Below are positions 43,338 to 51,751 of a stretch of DNA of 64,000 nucleotides, in pieces; position 1 is the stretch's first letter; every line of letters begins with the position of its first letter. The DNA is from Blastopirellula sp. J2-11. Lineage in GTDB: Bacteria > Planctomycetota > Planctomycetia > Pirellulales > Pirellulaceae. The position numbers and the translations under genes are program-made. Location: assembly GCF_024584705.1 (NCBI RefSeq), contig NZ_CP097384.1, positions 2,170,001 through 2,234,000 of the forward strand. Reading direction: 5' to 3'. The notes beneath the pieces are model-generated. The model was not told where the DNA came from and searched no databases. It saw only the letters and a list, made by a program, of their open reading frames with translations.

Positions 43338-44399
43338 ATGAACGCTTCGGATTCCTCGAAAAAACGCCCTCCCCGCAATTATTTCGCTCGACGCGAGCAG
43401 GTTCGCCTCTTTTTGCTGTCAGGAGCGTTGACGCTGACTTGCGCGTTGATTTATCAAGCGGCCCAGCCTGAAACTTGGCGGCGGCTGTTTGGCGGCGAAG
43501 AGCGGCCGACGACCGCAGAAGTAGAGGAAATTGACACGCGCGTTCCGCGTAAGGCGGTTGAAGATCAGCTGGTCGATGGGGCGTTTCGCGTTGTTCCGCC
43601 GACTCCATTTACGATGAATCGTGACGGCGGGAAACTCGATCCCGGCAAGTCGGCGGTTGCGGAAGAGCAACTCGCGCTCATTCGAGACGACACGGTCTTC
43701 CGTCAGGCCGAGTTCGCCCCTTGGCGCGAGATCTTCTTCGCGTTGCGGAAGACGCCCAGCGAGTTGTTAACTCCGGCCCAAGCCGAACCGGTGCAGTTCG
43801 CCCAGTTGTTTCGCCAGCCTGACGAGTATCGCGGCAAGCTGGTCGCGATCTCCGGCGTCATCAAGCGCGTGGTGCGGGTCGATGCGTCGGTCGAAGAGAT
43901 GGGAGTCGACCACCTTTGGCAAATCTGGCTCTTCTCGGGGGCGGACGCCAATCCGACGGTCATCTATTCGTTGGAGTTGCCCGACAAGTTTCCGACGGGG
44001 CTTGAAGTCAACGAGCGCGCGACGATTGTCGGCGTTTTCTTCAAGCGTTGGATCTATCCGGCGAAAGGGGGCATTTTTACGGCGCCGCTGTTGCTTTCGA
44101 AAAGCATCGCGTGGTCCCCTCCCCCGCCGGCTCGGACGTTGTCGAACTGGCAACTTGCTCTCGGCGTCATCGTGTCGATCATCGCCGCTCTGGTGATCGC
44201 GACATTGATTTTCCGCAAGAGCAACGACGCGGACTCGGTGGTGGAGCAAAAAATTCGTGAGCGTCAGGCTGAGAAATTCAGGGCCGAAGCCGGCGAATTG
44301 GACTCCGGCGTCTCGGTGCGAGATCAACTGCGCATCGTCGCAGCCGAGCTAAAGCAACAGTCTGGCGAATCTGAAAGTGACAAAGCCGAACATGAATAG
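43338..44399 (+). CDS. Membrane protein with OB-like domain (paired with next gene)
   Basis: The 353-residue protein has an N-terminal helix (VRLFLLSGALTLTCALIYQ), an exported middle and a second helix (LALGVIVSIIAALVIATLIF) before a charged tail. The middle contains FRQPDEYRGKLVAISGVIKRV...HLWQIWLFS, a beta-barrel pattern of OB type. The same pattern, SDPGSYRG-like, recurs in the next protein. A stop overlap of eight bases with that gene (ATGAATAG, 44392-44399) implies coupled translation. The gene diverges from the ECF sigma gene. The function is unknown. Confidence 0.7.
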   Translation: MNASDSSKKRPPRNYFARREQVRLFLLSGALTLTCALIYQAAQPETWRRLFGGEERPTTAEVEEIDTRVPRKAVEDQLVDGAFRVVPPTPFTMNRDGGKLDPGKSAVAEEQLALIRDDTVFRQAEFAPWREIFFALRKTPSELLTPAQAEPVQFAQLFRQPDEYRGKLVAISGVIKRVVRVDASVEEMGVDHLWQIWLFSGADANPTVIYSLELPDKFPTGLEVNERATIVGVFFKRWIYPAKGGIFTAPLLLSKSIAWSPPPPARTLSNWQLALGVIVSIIAALVIATLIFRKSNDADSVVEQKIRERQAEKFRAEAGELDSGVSVRDQLRIVAAELKQQSGESESDKAEHE

Positions 44400-45753
44400 C
44401 ACCGCTCGAACAATCGTCCTCTTGCTGATCAGCGCGGCGCTGGCGTCGCCGCTGAGCAGTCGCGCTGACGTACCGGAAGTGAGCGAGCTTGATTTGTCGA
44501 CCCCGCAAGGATTTATGGCCGGAATCGGGTTCGACGAAAGCTACTACAAGATGTTCAGCGACGACCAGCCGATCGATGAAGAGGAGCAAGAGCCGTTGAT
44601 TCGTTTGCTGTCGCGGATTCGTCGTCCCAAGCCGAAACAGATCGAAGCCTGGCTGCAGCTTCGACCAGATTGGGGCGCGTTTGTCGATCAGCCGGCAGAG
44701 TCGCGTCTCGATTGCTTTTTGTTGGTGGGACGCGTCGTCAAGATCGAGAGTCGCCCGATCCTGCCTGAATTGGGCGCCGTGTATGAGCTTGAAGATTTTT
44801 ATTCGCTGGAAGTGATTCCAGATGACAGCGATACGAGCGCCGTCAAACGGGTGATCTTGTTGTCGCTCACGATACCGGAGCGTTTCAAGCAGCTAGTCGA
44901 CCAGCCGGCAGGCGCTATCAATGAGCCGATTAGCGCCGCCGCCTACTTTCTGAAGCGAACGACGCCGGCCGCTGCGGCGGAGGTGACGATTGCGGCGGTG
45001 ACCCAGCGCGTTTCGTGGCACCCCGACCAAGTTAGCGCGTCGCTAGGCGTCAATCAAGGACAGATCTTGCTGGCCGCGCAAGGAGTCGATATCGGCCAGT
45101 TCGACACCGTTCGCGATCGCGCGGCGTTCAACGGGCTCGAAAACGAGTCGTTCTATCAATGCATGGCGGCGATCTCGTCGATTTCTCGCGAGCAACTCGC
45201 CAAGGTCGCGACTCCAGTCTCGTTGCCGCAACTGTTGACCGATCCCGGCAGCTATCGGGGCGCGGCGGTGCGAGTTTCTGGTACGGTGCGGCGAATCACC
45301 AAGATTGTGGTCGATGAAGAAACGGCTCGCCGCCGCGGGCTCGAATATTACTACGAGATCAATCTCTTTGTCCCGCTCGAGACGCCGATTATTTCTCAGG
45401 CGCATGCCGACACGTCGACGCGCAAAGAGTTTCGAGACTCGTACCCGGTTGTGCTTTGTTCGCGTGAGCTGCCCGCCGGCGGCAGTGTGAGCGACGACTT
45501 GCATTTGCAAGTGACGGCGGATGGGATCTTTTACAAGGACTGGGCCTATCGAACCCCGTTCATGTCGACGGACGATCCCAATCGTCGGCAAATCAGTCCC
45601 CTGTTCATCGTAAATCGCCCCCGCACCTTGGAGGGCGCCTCGGCGGCGGAGGTCAATTCGATCGCACTCTGGATCCTAATTTTCGCAGTTCTTGCGTCGA
45701 GTTTGGGAATTGGCGCCGGCGTAATGCTGGCGGGGAAGCGGAAACGACGGTAA
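44392..45753 (+). CDS. Exported membrane-anchored protein with two OB-like domains (paralogous partner)
   Basis: The 453-residue product from ATG 44392 has a signal peptide (TIVLLLISAALASPLSSRA), two successive OB-like units (about 95-200, DCFLLVGRVVKIESRP...ISAAAYFLKR; and about 285-400, LLTDPGSYRGAAVRVSGTVRRI...DWAYRTPF) and a C-terminal anchor (LWILIFAVLASSLGIGAGVMLA) with basic tail. The second unit is homologous to the one in the preceding gene. The pair probably forms a hetero-complex on the outer face of the inner membrane. No known family was recognised. Confidence 0.7.
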   Translation: MNSTARTIVLLLISAALASPLSSRADVPEVSELDLSTPQGFMAGIGFDESYYKMFSDDQPIDEEEQEPLIRLLSRIRRPKPKQIEAWLQLRPDWGAFVDQPAESRLDCFLLVGRVVKIESRPILPELGAVYELEDFYSLEVIPDDSDTSAVKRVILLSLTIPERFKQLVDQPAGAINEPISAAAYFLKRTTPAAAAEVTIAAVTQRVSWHPDQVSASLGVNQGQILLAAQGVDIGQFDTVRDRAAFNGLENESFYQCMAAISSISREQLAKVATPVSLPQLLTDPGSYRGAAVRVSGTVRRITKIVVDEETARRRGLEYYYEINLFVPLETPIISQAHADTSTRKEFRDSYPVVLCSRELPAGGSVSDDLHLQVTADGIFYKDWAYRTPFMSTDDPNRRQISPLFIVNRPRTLEGASAAEVNSIALWILIFAVLASSLGIGAGVMLAGKRKRR

Positions 45754-45789
45754 AACATTTGGCGTCGTCACATCGCGCGGAGATCTGTT

Positions 45790-46050
45790 GTGGGTTGGTC
45801 CTATCGCAAATCAATCTCGCTGGGGCCGTTGCGGATTAATTTCAGCAAGAGCGGCGTCGGTTTCTCGTTTGGAATCCCCGGCTTCCGCGGCGGCATGAGC
45901 GCCAGCGGCCGAAAATATGTGTCGGCCGGGATTCCCGGAACCGGAATCCGTTATCAAAAATCGGGCAAAACGTTGATGTCGCTCATCGATTTCAGCAAGC
46001 CTGCGAAAAAGAAAAAACGAACGTACAAACGCAAACCAACGATTAGGTGA
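45790..46050 (+). CDS. DUF4236 domain protein
   Basis: The 86-residue basic protein starts at GTG after GGAG. It begins WSYRKSISLGPLRINFSKSGVGFSFGIPG, the DUF4236 signature of short Gly-rich beta strands, with a Lys/Arg tail. The biochemical role of DUF4236 is unknown. Its stop overlaps the start of the next gene by four bases (GTGA). Confidence 0.8.
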   Translation: MGWSYRKSISLGPLRINFSKSGVGFSFGIPGFRGGMSASGRKYVSAGIPGTGIRYQKSGKTLMSLIDFSKPAKKKKRTYKRKPTIR

Positions 46051-46349
46051 AGAACGTGGATATTCAATTTGTTCGCATGGTGCGTACCGATAGCTCTGAG
46101 CGTTTTGTATTGTTGGGAGCCGACGGCGCCGAAGTCGGCATGTTCGATCTTCACTTCTTGACGAGCGGCAGCGTGATCGGCTCGCTGATCTTACTCGACG
46201 CTTCACTCGCCGAATCGGCCGAAAAGCTGCTGCACAAAATCGACGAAGAACTGCTGCCGGCCGTCAGCCTGGACGAGAAGAATCTATCGTTCACCGTCGT
46301 CAAAGGAGAGCTGATCGGCACTTTCTCCTCCAACGACGAAGACGAGTAG
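46047..46349 (+). CDS. Small conserved-looking protein of unknown function
   Basis: The 100-residue protein starts at GTG 46047, or at another GTG at 46056 with AGGTG upstream. It has predicted strands FVRMVRTDSSERFVLLGADGAEVGMFDLHFL, a helix ESAEKLLHKIDEELLPAV and a final strand pair FTVVKGELIGTF. The two-strand, helix, two-strand pattern suggests a compact alpha/beta fold. It is tightly placed between DUF4236 and the pentapeptide-repeat gene. No family was recognised. Confidence 0.6.
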   Translation: MKNVDIQFVRMVRTDSSERFVLLGADGAEVGMFDLHFLTSGSVIGSLILLDASLAESAEKLLHKIDEELLPAVSLDEKNLSFTVVKGELIGTFSSNDEDE

Positions 46350-46351
46350 CG

Positions 46352-47008
46352 GTGTCGATGCGCAAAAAAATATCGGGCTACGGACTCCTCGCTCCCGATT
46401 TGCCGGACGAAGAGCAACTGGTCCCCTGCTCTCTCGCTACGATCCAAGACGATCAGGTCTACGACCGACTCTGGATTCGGGGAGAACGCGAGCCGGCGAT
46501 GCTGGATCGGCTGACGATTTCGGAGTCGCGGCTCGATCAGATCAGCTGGTCTCAGGCCAAGTTGCCCGAAATCTCGCTGCGTGACGTGAAAGCGTCGACC
46601 TGTGACTTTTCGAACGCGCGGATGCCGAACAGCGATTTTCAGCAAGTCGAACTGATCGGCGCCAAGCTGGTCGGCGTTGACTTTAGCGAATCGATCTGGC
46701 GCAACGTCGTGCTGACCAAATGCAATCTCTCGTTCTGCACTTGGCGCGGAGCTCGGCTGAAAAACTGCCGGTTCGAAGATTGCGAACTGAGTGACGCCGA
46801 GTTCGATCTCGTGCAGTTTGACAATGTCGAATGGATCGACAGCCGCATGCGCCGCAGCCGCTTCTATGGCGCGAGACTCACAGAAACCAAGATCATCCGC
46901 TGCGAACTGACGGACTTCGGCGCCACGGCGGATGATCTCCGCAAGCTGACGATCGACGCTCCCGGCTGGCTGCAATTGGCGCCGCTGTTTGATGTGACGA
47001 TCGGGTAG
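46352..47008 (+). CDS. Pentapeptide-repeat protein
   Basis: The 218-residue protein (GTG 46352 or ATG 46358) has consecutive five-residue repeats from about 55 to 190: DFSNARMPNSDFQQVELIGAK, CNLSFCTWRGARLKNC, RFEDCELSDAEFDLVQF and SRFYGARLTETKIIRCEL. These build a right-handed quadrilateral beta-helix. Some family members mimic DNA and inhibit gyrase (Qnr, MfpA); this one lacks evidence for that. It is the last gene before a convergent outer-membrane candidate. Confidence 0.85.
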   Translation: MSMRKKISGYGLLAPDLPDEEQLVPCSLATIQDDQVYDRLWIRGEREPAMLDRLTISESRLDQISWSQAKLPEISLRDVKASTCDFSNARMPNSDFQQVELIGAKLVGVDFSESIWRNVVLTKCNLSFCTWRGARLKNCRFEDCELSDAEFDLVQFDNVEWIDSRMRRSRFYGARLTETKIIRCELTDFGATADDLRKLTIDAPGWLQLAPLFDVTIG

Positions 47009-47037
47009 GCTTTGCGCTCTCTATTGGATCGACTGCG

Positions 47038-47067
47038 AACCATCGCCATCTCTGCATGGCAATGGTT
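47038..47067. terminator. Hairpin between convergent genes
   Basis: AACCAT-C-GCCAT (47038-47049) pairs with ATGGC-A-ATGGTT (47056-47067) with one mismatch and a six-base loop. No T-run follows. It may help end both transcripts. Confidence 0.35.
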
Positions 47068-47099
47068 ATGACCGGCGTTGATCGCGGTTGGATCACCCC

Positions 47100-48038
47100 T
47101 TAAAAGGTTCTGCAGAGCCGAATGCCGATCGATTGCGTGATCGTTTGCCAAGTGGAGCTGCCGACAAGGGTTCCAGCCTTGATCCGATTGGGATCGCTCG
47201 GATCGGGGCTGGAGAAGGTGCTGTTGAAGTTAAACGTCTTGTTGCCGGTGACGCCAAAGACATAGCTGCATTCTAGGAACCAAGACCGGCAAAAAAAGTG
47301 GGTGACGCCGATTTCAGCGGACCCGCCCCAGACCCAGCCAGAATCGGAGAAGTCTTGCGGCGCTCCCGAGATGTCGCTGCGTGTTCCGTTGATATCGGCG
47401 AAACCGACCAGGTCCACAACTTCGGTTCTCACGTTCGACAAAGTAGGACCGCCGCCGATGAAAACAAATCCAGTGCCAAACGAGTGTCCCACATAAGGAC
47501 GAAAGGCCATCTGATCGATGATCTGGCTCTTTAGCGACGTGGCAATCGCGTTGCCTGTAAAAGGAACAGGATTCGCCGGATCCGCTGCATAAGTGAACGT
47601 TCCAACCTGAGGCAGACGAACCAATCGAGTGTCGGAACTCGTCCCGAGGTAATCATTGGTGAATTTAAAACCCCATAATTGGTGCGCACTCTGGTCGAAG
47701 TGCTGGAAGTAACCCAATTCGATCGAGGGGGATAAATTGAGTTGCGTCTCCATAAAAATCGGAGTGCCGCCGGTCGCATCGTCCGGTCCATCCGCCGTGC
47801 CGGTCGCGATGGTGACTCCGCTCTCGATGACATCTGACGTTCCCACGGCGATGACATCCTGATTGCCGAAGTTCATCGAGTTGTAATTAAAGCCGAGCCC
47901 AAGATAGCGAGCGCTGCGAGGTACAAGCGACTGCTCGCCCATTTCCATGTCGAATTGGGCTGATGCAGGCGGCGATGTGGCCAGAACGGCTAGTAATACA
48001 AGAGCTGGAAAAAGCAAAGCCGAATAGAAGTTGCGCAT
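47100..48038 (-). CDS. Putative outer-membrane beta-barrel protein
   Basis: The 312-residue product from ATG 48038 has a signal peptide (LLFPALVLLAVLATSPPASAQ). Alternating strands rich in Phe, Tyr and Gly (RYLGLGFNYNSM, SIELGYFQHF, FKFTNDYLG, GFVFIGGGPTL, CSYVFGVTGNKTFNF) are spaced as in a transmembrane barrel. The C-terminal strand ends in Phe (SIGIRLCRTF), typical of outer-membrane insertion signals. It is probably an envelope porin-like or structural protein with no named family. A TTG four codons upstream is the other possible start. Confidence 0.65.
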   Translation of the reverse strand: MRNFYSALLFPALVLLAVLATSPPASAQFDMEMGEQSLVPRSARYLGLGFNYNSMNFGNQDVIAVGTSDVIESGVTIATGTADGPDDATGGTPIFMETQLNLSPSIELGYFQHFDQSAHQLWGFKFTNDYLGTSSDTRLVRLPQVGTFTYAADPANPVPFTGNAIATSLKSQIIDQMAFRPYVGHSFGTGFVFIGGGPTLSNVRTEVVDLVGFADINGTRSDISGAPQDFSDSGWVWGGSAEIGVTHFFCRSWFLECSYVFGVTGNKTFNFNSTFSSPDPSDPNRIKAGTLVGSSTWQTITQSIGIRLCRTF

Positions 48039-48797
48039 GGAGTGCCCCAAGAATGATTACATTGGCTCGGCCTTAAAATGATCACGCGTTCCCCTGACTC
48101 TGGGATTCTGCCGCAGATTCGAGCGAAGCAATGACATTGGACCGCTTGGTGACTATCGCGATTCCGACCCCGGTAGAATCAGTAGAACCGTTAAAATGTA
48201 CGGAATCAGCAAAACGCCCCCATTCGAATGGCATGAGAGGAGCCGGGCTGCTTAGACCGATCTCAGCATTTCCAATTGGAGAGAGCGCCATCGAGAATAC
48301 GAGCGGTCGTCGAATCTGCTTGGATTGGCAATCCAGCAACCAGAGAATGGAAAAGCCTCGTGCTCGATCCTGCTTTTTCCACGACAGTTCGGAAAAGTCC
48401 CAAATTTTTTGGCGGAATTGCGTGTATAGCGACGCTTGGTGAGAGAGGGATCGCCGTCTCGTTCTTACCGCTGAGAGCGGAGATTCAAACGGCCTTGCCT
48501 AGAAAAATGATGAATAAACCGGCGCTTCCTCGCGGATTTTCAACAAAAAATCGGGATGAATGGTTGTTCTTGGGACTCTCGTTGGATAATTATTCAGATA
48601 AATGAATTTTTAATGCGACATGTTTCACCAGAAGAGTTCCCCATTTAGAGGTATGGAAGCTTCTATGGACCCTTTGTATGGTGACATCCGCCCCCACTAA
48701 TTGTGACCACTCCCCTCATGTCCTTGTGTTTGCGAATCAACCGTTTGGCGCATTTGCGTCAAGCATTCCATTCTACGTATCTTAGGGACAAACTCTT
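48039..48797. other. Long spacer without a convincing gene
   Basis: About 760 bases between the outer-membrane candidate (minus) and the DUF1559 gene (plus). Frames of 85-109 codons exist on both strands, but none has a domain, a clear ribosome-binding site or coding bias. The stretch 48540-48640 is notably AT-rich and probably contains the promoter of the DUF1559 gene. Confidence 0.5.
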
Positions 48798-49754
48798 ATG
48801 CAGACCTTTTGTGTCGGCGGTCGCCGCCGTAGTGCTTTTACGCTGGTCGAATTGCTGGTGGTCATCGCGATTATCGGCGTCTTGATCGCGCTGCTTTTGC
48901 CGGCGGTTCAACAGGCCCGCGAAGCGGCTCGCCGCATCAGTTGCACCAACAATCTAAAGCAAATCAGCTTGGCGATGCACAACTATCACGACACTTTCCA
49001 GTCGTTGCCATACGGACAATTCAGCTATGGCATTTTCGCGAATTCTTACCTAGGAACCTCCGACACGGACGTGTATCCCAACGGATCTAGTTGGTTTCAA
49101 TGCATTTTGCCATTCGTCGAACAGTCGGCGATGTACGATGCGATCAAGACCGACATGCTTTCGATGCCCACAATCAGCTTAAGCGCCACGGTGCGAAACA
49201 CGGTGGTGGAAGGTTTTGTCTGCCCATCCGATCCCAATGGCGGCAAGGTTGGACATGATGGTTTCCAGGGGAATTATCTTGGAAATACCCACACCGAAAA
49301 TTCTGGAATCAATTCGGCGAACGCGACCTACATGAACGGCCTTTTCTATACGAAGTCGGGGGTCAAACTTCGAGAGATTACCGACGGACTCAGCAACACG
49401 TTGATGATGGGAGAATGTCTTCAGGGTTCGCCAGACGGCCCAGCGGCGACGGAATACGATACGACGGCCAACTATTGGAATTCGCAGGCTACGGAAACGA
49501 CCTTCAACACCGGAAGTCGCGGTTTGTTTGTCCCAGATTACAACGCCGCCGACCATTGCGTTGATACGCCGAACAAGCCTTGTACGTTCAGCAATGCGTA
49601 CTCTTCGTGGTTTGTGCTGCGCAGTGAGCACCCCGGCGGCATCATGGTGTCGCGAGCAGACGCGTCCGTCTCTTTTATCCAGGAAAATATCAGCAATACG
49701 ACCTTGATCGATCTCGCGAATCGCAGGGACGGAAACGTGATTACGCAGTTCTAG
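48798..49754 (+). CDS. DUF1559 prepilin-like protein
   Basis: The 318-residue protein begins with a type IV prepilin signal: basic GGRRRS, then [23 protein letters not shown] with Glu at position +5 of the mature protein, followed by [23 protein letters not shown], a hallmark of DUF1559. The end has [13 protein letters not shown] and [19 protein letters not shown] (the usual HPGG-x-DG motif with DA). The residue before the cleavage point is Ala instead of Gly. AGGGA stands before the ATG. These pseudopilins are very abundant in planctomycetes; their role is unknown. Confidence 0.93.
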   Translation: MQTFCVGGRRRSAFTLVELLVVIAIIGVLIALLLPAVQQAREAARRISCTNNLKQISLAMHNYHDTFQSLPYGQFSYGIFANSYLGTSDTDVYPNGSSWFQCILPFVEQSAMYDAIKTDMLSMPTISLSATVRNTVVEGFVCPSDPNGGKVGHDGFQGNYLGNTHTENSGINSANATYMNGLFYTKSGVKLREITDGLSNTLMMGECLQGSPDGPAATEYDTTANYWNSQATETTFNTGSRGLFVPDYNAADHCVDTPNKPCTFSNAYSSWFVLRSEHPGGIMVSRADASVSFIQENISNTTLIDLANRRDGNVITQF

Positions 49755-49771
49755 CGTCGATATTTTCGGAG

Positions 49772-49801
49772 AGCGCGGCGCCTTCGTCAGCCGGCGCTTT
49801 T
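49772..49801 (+). terminator. Probable terminator after the DUF1559 gene
   Basis: AGCGCGGCGCC (49772-49782) can pair with GGCGCT (49793-49798), with alternative registers, and is followed by a short TTTT. It lies about 20 bases after the stop. The exact stem is ambiguous. Confidence 0.4.
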
Positions 49802-49929
49802 GTCTTGGGTCGTACCGATCGCTTCTGCTGCAAAAAAGCTCGCAGCAGAAGTCGATGGATATATTTGTTTTTCATGCCAATCATTAACAATTTGGGACGG
49901 CTGAGGGAACATGATGTGTTTCTGGCCGT

Positions 49930-50328
49930 ATGCATCACATGTTAAGTACAAGCAGTAAGCTGTCGGTGCAATGCGTTCTGTTCGTAATTGCAGTTATGGG
50001 TATCGCTGGCTGTTCGCGCGGACCAGAAATATTTGAGGTTTCCGGAATGATTACCATGGACGGAAAGCCTGTCGAAAGAGGGGACGTCACGTTTTTCCCG
50101 GCTGACGGCCCGGCGACAGAAACCGTCTACGCGTACATCAGTCAAGGGAATTATACGCTGAAATGCACCGGCGGAGAGAAGAATGTATTGATCGCCGGCA
50201 TGGCCACCGAAGAGAAAATCATACCGGAGAGATACATGAACCAAAGCGGTTTGACCGCCAACGTTTCGGCCGAGAATACCGTCATCGATTTTGAACTGAC
50301 TGCGAAGCCCAGTCGGCGAAGCAAGTAG
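49930..50328 (+). CDS. Small lipoprotein of the DUF1559 neighbourhood
   Basis: The 132-residue protein (ATG 49930, or 49939) has a lipoprotein signal (VLFVIAVMGIAGC, lipobox IAGC). It continues VSGMITMDGKPVERGDVTFFPADG, the carboxypeptidase-regulatory-like (transthyretin-type) strand pattern found in small planctomycete lipoproteins next to DUF1559 genes. It is exported and lipid-anchored. The pairing with DUF1559 is common; the function is unknown. Confidence 0.85.
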   Translation: MHHMLSTSSKLSVQCVLFVIAVMGIAGCSRGPEIFEVSGMITMDGKPVERGDVTFFPADGPATETVYAYISQGNYTLKCTGGEKNVLIAGMATEEKIIPERYMNQSGLTANVSAENTVIDFELTAKPSRRSK

Positions 50329-50338
50329 GTGCTGAGAC

Positions 50339-50364
50339 GGCAAGCGGCCGGCGGACCGCTTGCC
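50339..50364. terminator. Bidirectional terminator-like hairpin
   Basis: GGCAAGCGG (50339-50347) and CCGCTTGCC (50356-50364) form a perfect nine-pair stem with an eight-base loop, lying between the convergent lipoprotein and DUF423-like genes. T-runs are weak. Confidence 0.55.
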
Positions 50365-50376
50365 TGCACGCTGCTT

Positions 50377-50871
50377 CTATGCCGGCCTTTTGGCCTTCAT
50401 CGATACGACGATAAGACAAATCCAACCCGCGGCCAAGAGAATTGCTCCCACGGGAATCGGTACTCGGAGCGTCGGCATCGATAACGCTGCGGCGGCGCTC
50501 ATGCAGACTGCGAACAGAAGGTTGCCAACCGTAAAACAGGCGCCTCCGGCGATCGCAATCCTGGAGTCGCCGCCTGCTTGCGCTCCGATCAGTCCCAGCG
50601 CAATCATCGCTAGGCCGTTGAACATCAGGTAAAAATTTCCGGTCAGATAGCGGAGCCAAGCATCCTCATTTTCGCGTCGGTCGATGATGCTGATTTCCGT
50701 GGTAGCGTCGCGGGCGATTGTCCCGTCCGGGTGAAGGACCGCGGGAACAGCCACCGCTTTTTCCAGAAGTACGTTGTCAAGACGCAGTTTCACCTGATCG
50801 CTTAGCACAGCGCCTGCAAGCACGGCGATCAGTCCGAATATTCCTCCTGCAATCATATTGTAGTGTGCCAT
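50377..50871 (-). CDS. DUF423-like membrane protein with inserted soluble segment
   Basis: The 164-residue product (ATG 50869-50871) has four membrane helices: IAGGIFGLIAVLAGAVLS, NFYLMFNGLAMIALGLIG, ACFTVGNLLFAVCMSAAAAL and VPVGAILLAAGWICLIVV. The second half resembles YgdD/DUF423. An extra polar segment of about 45 residues lies between the first two helices (DQVKLRLDNVLLEKAV... TEISIIDRRENEDAW). Upstream in-frame codons would add 56 residues and are dropped. The function is unknown. Confidence 0.6.
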   Translation of the reverse strand: MAHYNMIAGGIFGLIAVLAGAVLSDQVKLRLDNVLLEKAVAVPAVLHPDGTIARDATTEISIIDRRENEDAWLRYLTGNFYLMFNGLAMIALGLIGAQAGGDSRIAIAGGACFTVGNLLFAVCMSAAAALSMPTLRVPIPVGAILLAAGWICLIVVSMKAKRPA

Positions 50872-51115
50872 GGGAATCGCTTTTTTTATGGGAATGATGT
50901 GTGGCCTAGTCAGAATTTGATTGTAAGTTATATATCGCATGGCGATAGTCTGATTATATGAGAATAATCGACATTTGATCTCTGCACGCGCAACCTCAAT
51001 AAGATTCGGCCGATTGGTCAAGAGTTCCAGGGATTCCATTGATCGCCGCTGTTGGAAAGAGGGCTGAGTGAGAGTGCGGCTTCATCTATCTGGCGTTATT
51101 GCATCGCGTGTGGCG

Positions 51116-51576
51116 TCAGCGCCGTGACCACGCAATGGCGAGCAAGCCGCAGGCGAGCCAAGCCAAACCAGCGAAGATCCCCATGGCGACGCCCAGGGCG
51201 CCGTATTCTTCCGCCCCTTTGCCTACAGCAACGATCCAGATAATCGGCGAAGTAATCACAAGCATCCAGCCGTTAACAAACGCGATCGTTCGAGCATTTT
51301 GCTGCTGTTTTTGCCCCCCTTTTCCAGTCGTGCTTGCGTCTCAAGCGGATCGCTCCAGGGATTAAACAGGAAGAAGTAGGAGTAGAGCAGGCCACCGAGT
51401 GGAACCAGGGTGAAGAATAGGCCCCCGTAGAGATGATCGACGTTACGCGTAATGATCCAAGCTATCGTCGCGCTGCCTGCAATGATCAGCATCAAAGCAA
51501 GCCAGATACGCACGGAAATCCGCCGCCAATAGGCTTGGGATTCGGCGAGTTGTTGAGATGCCTTGGGCCTATCCAT
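51116..51576 (-). pseudogene. Frameshifted four-helix membrane protein gene
   Basis: From ATG 51574-51576 the frame encodes two membrane helices (ISVRIWLALMLIIAGSATIAW, LYGGLFFTLVPLGGLLYSYFF) and then leaves sense after LEKGG. Shifting by one base at the run of six C/G (51314-51319) restores a frame to a TGA at 51116-51118. That frame reads ARTIAFVNGWMLVITSPIIWI and a fourth helix (GVAMGIFAGLAWLACGLLAIAW). One missing base in the G-run explains both frames: 461 bases is one short of 154 codons. It may be a recent mutation, a sequencing error or slippage. It is not a known family. Confidence 0.65.
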
Positions 51577-51751
51577 CGAGTTATTATTATGCACAAGAAA
51601 CGGCGTCTGGCCGGGCAGATACGTGCACGGCTCAGCACAAATGCCCAATGCCGAAGCAGCAGAGCATCTGGGCAGTTTTATCGTCCATCGCTGACCGCCG
51701 CTTCATGAGATATTCGTTCTGAGTCATTCATTATTTGCCCCGATTGGCGAA

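Noticed and set aside
48082-48605. Frames of 85-109 codons between the outer-membrane candidate and the DUF1559 gene
   Set aside because: No ribosome-binding site, domain or similarity, and several overlap each other on both strands.
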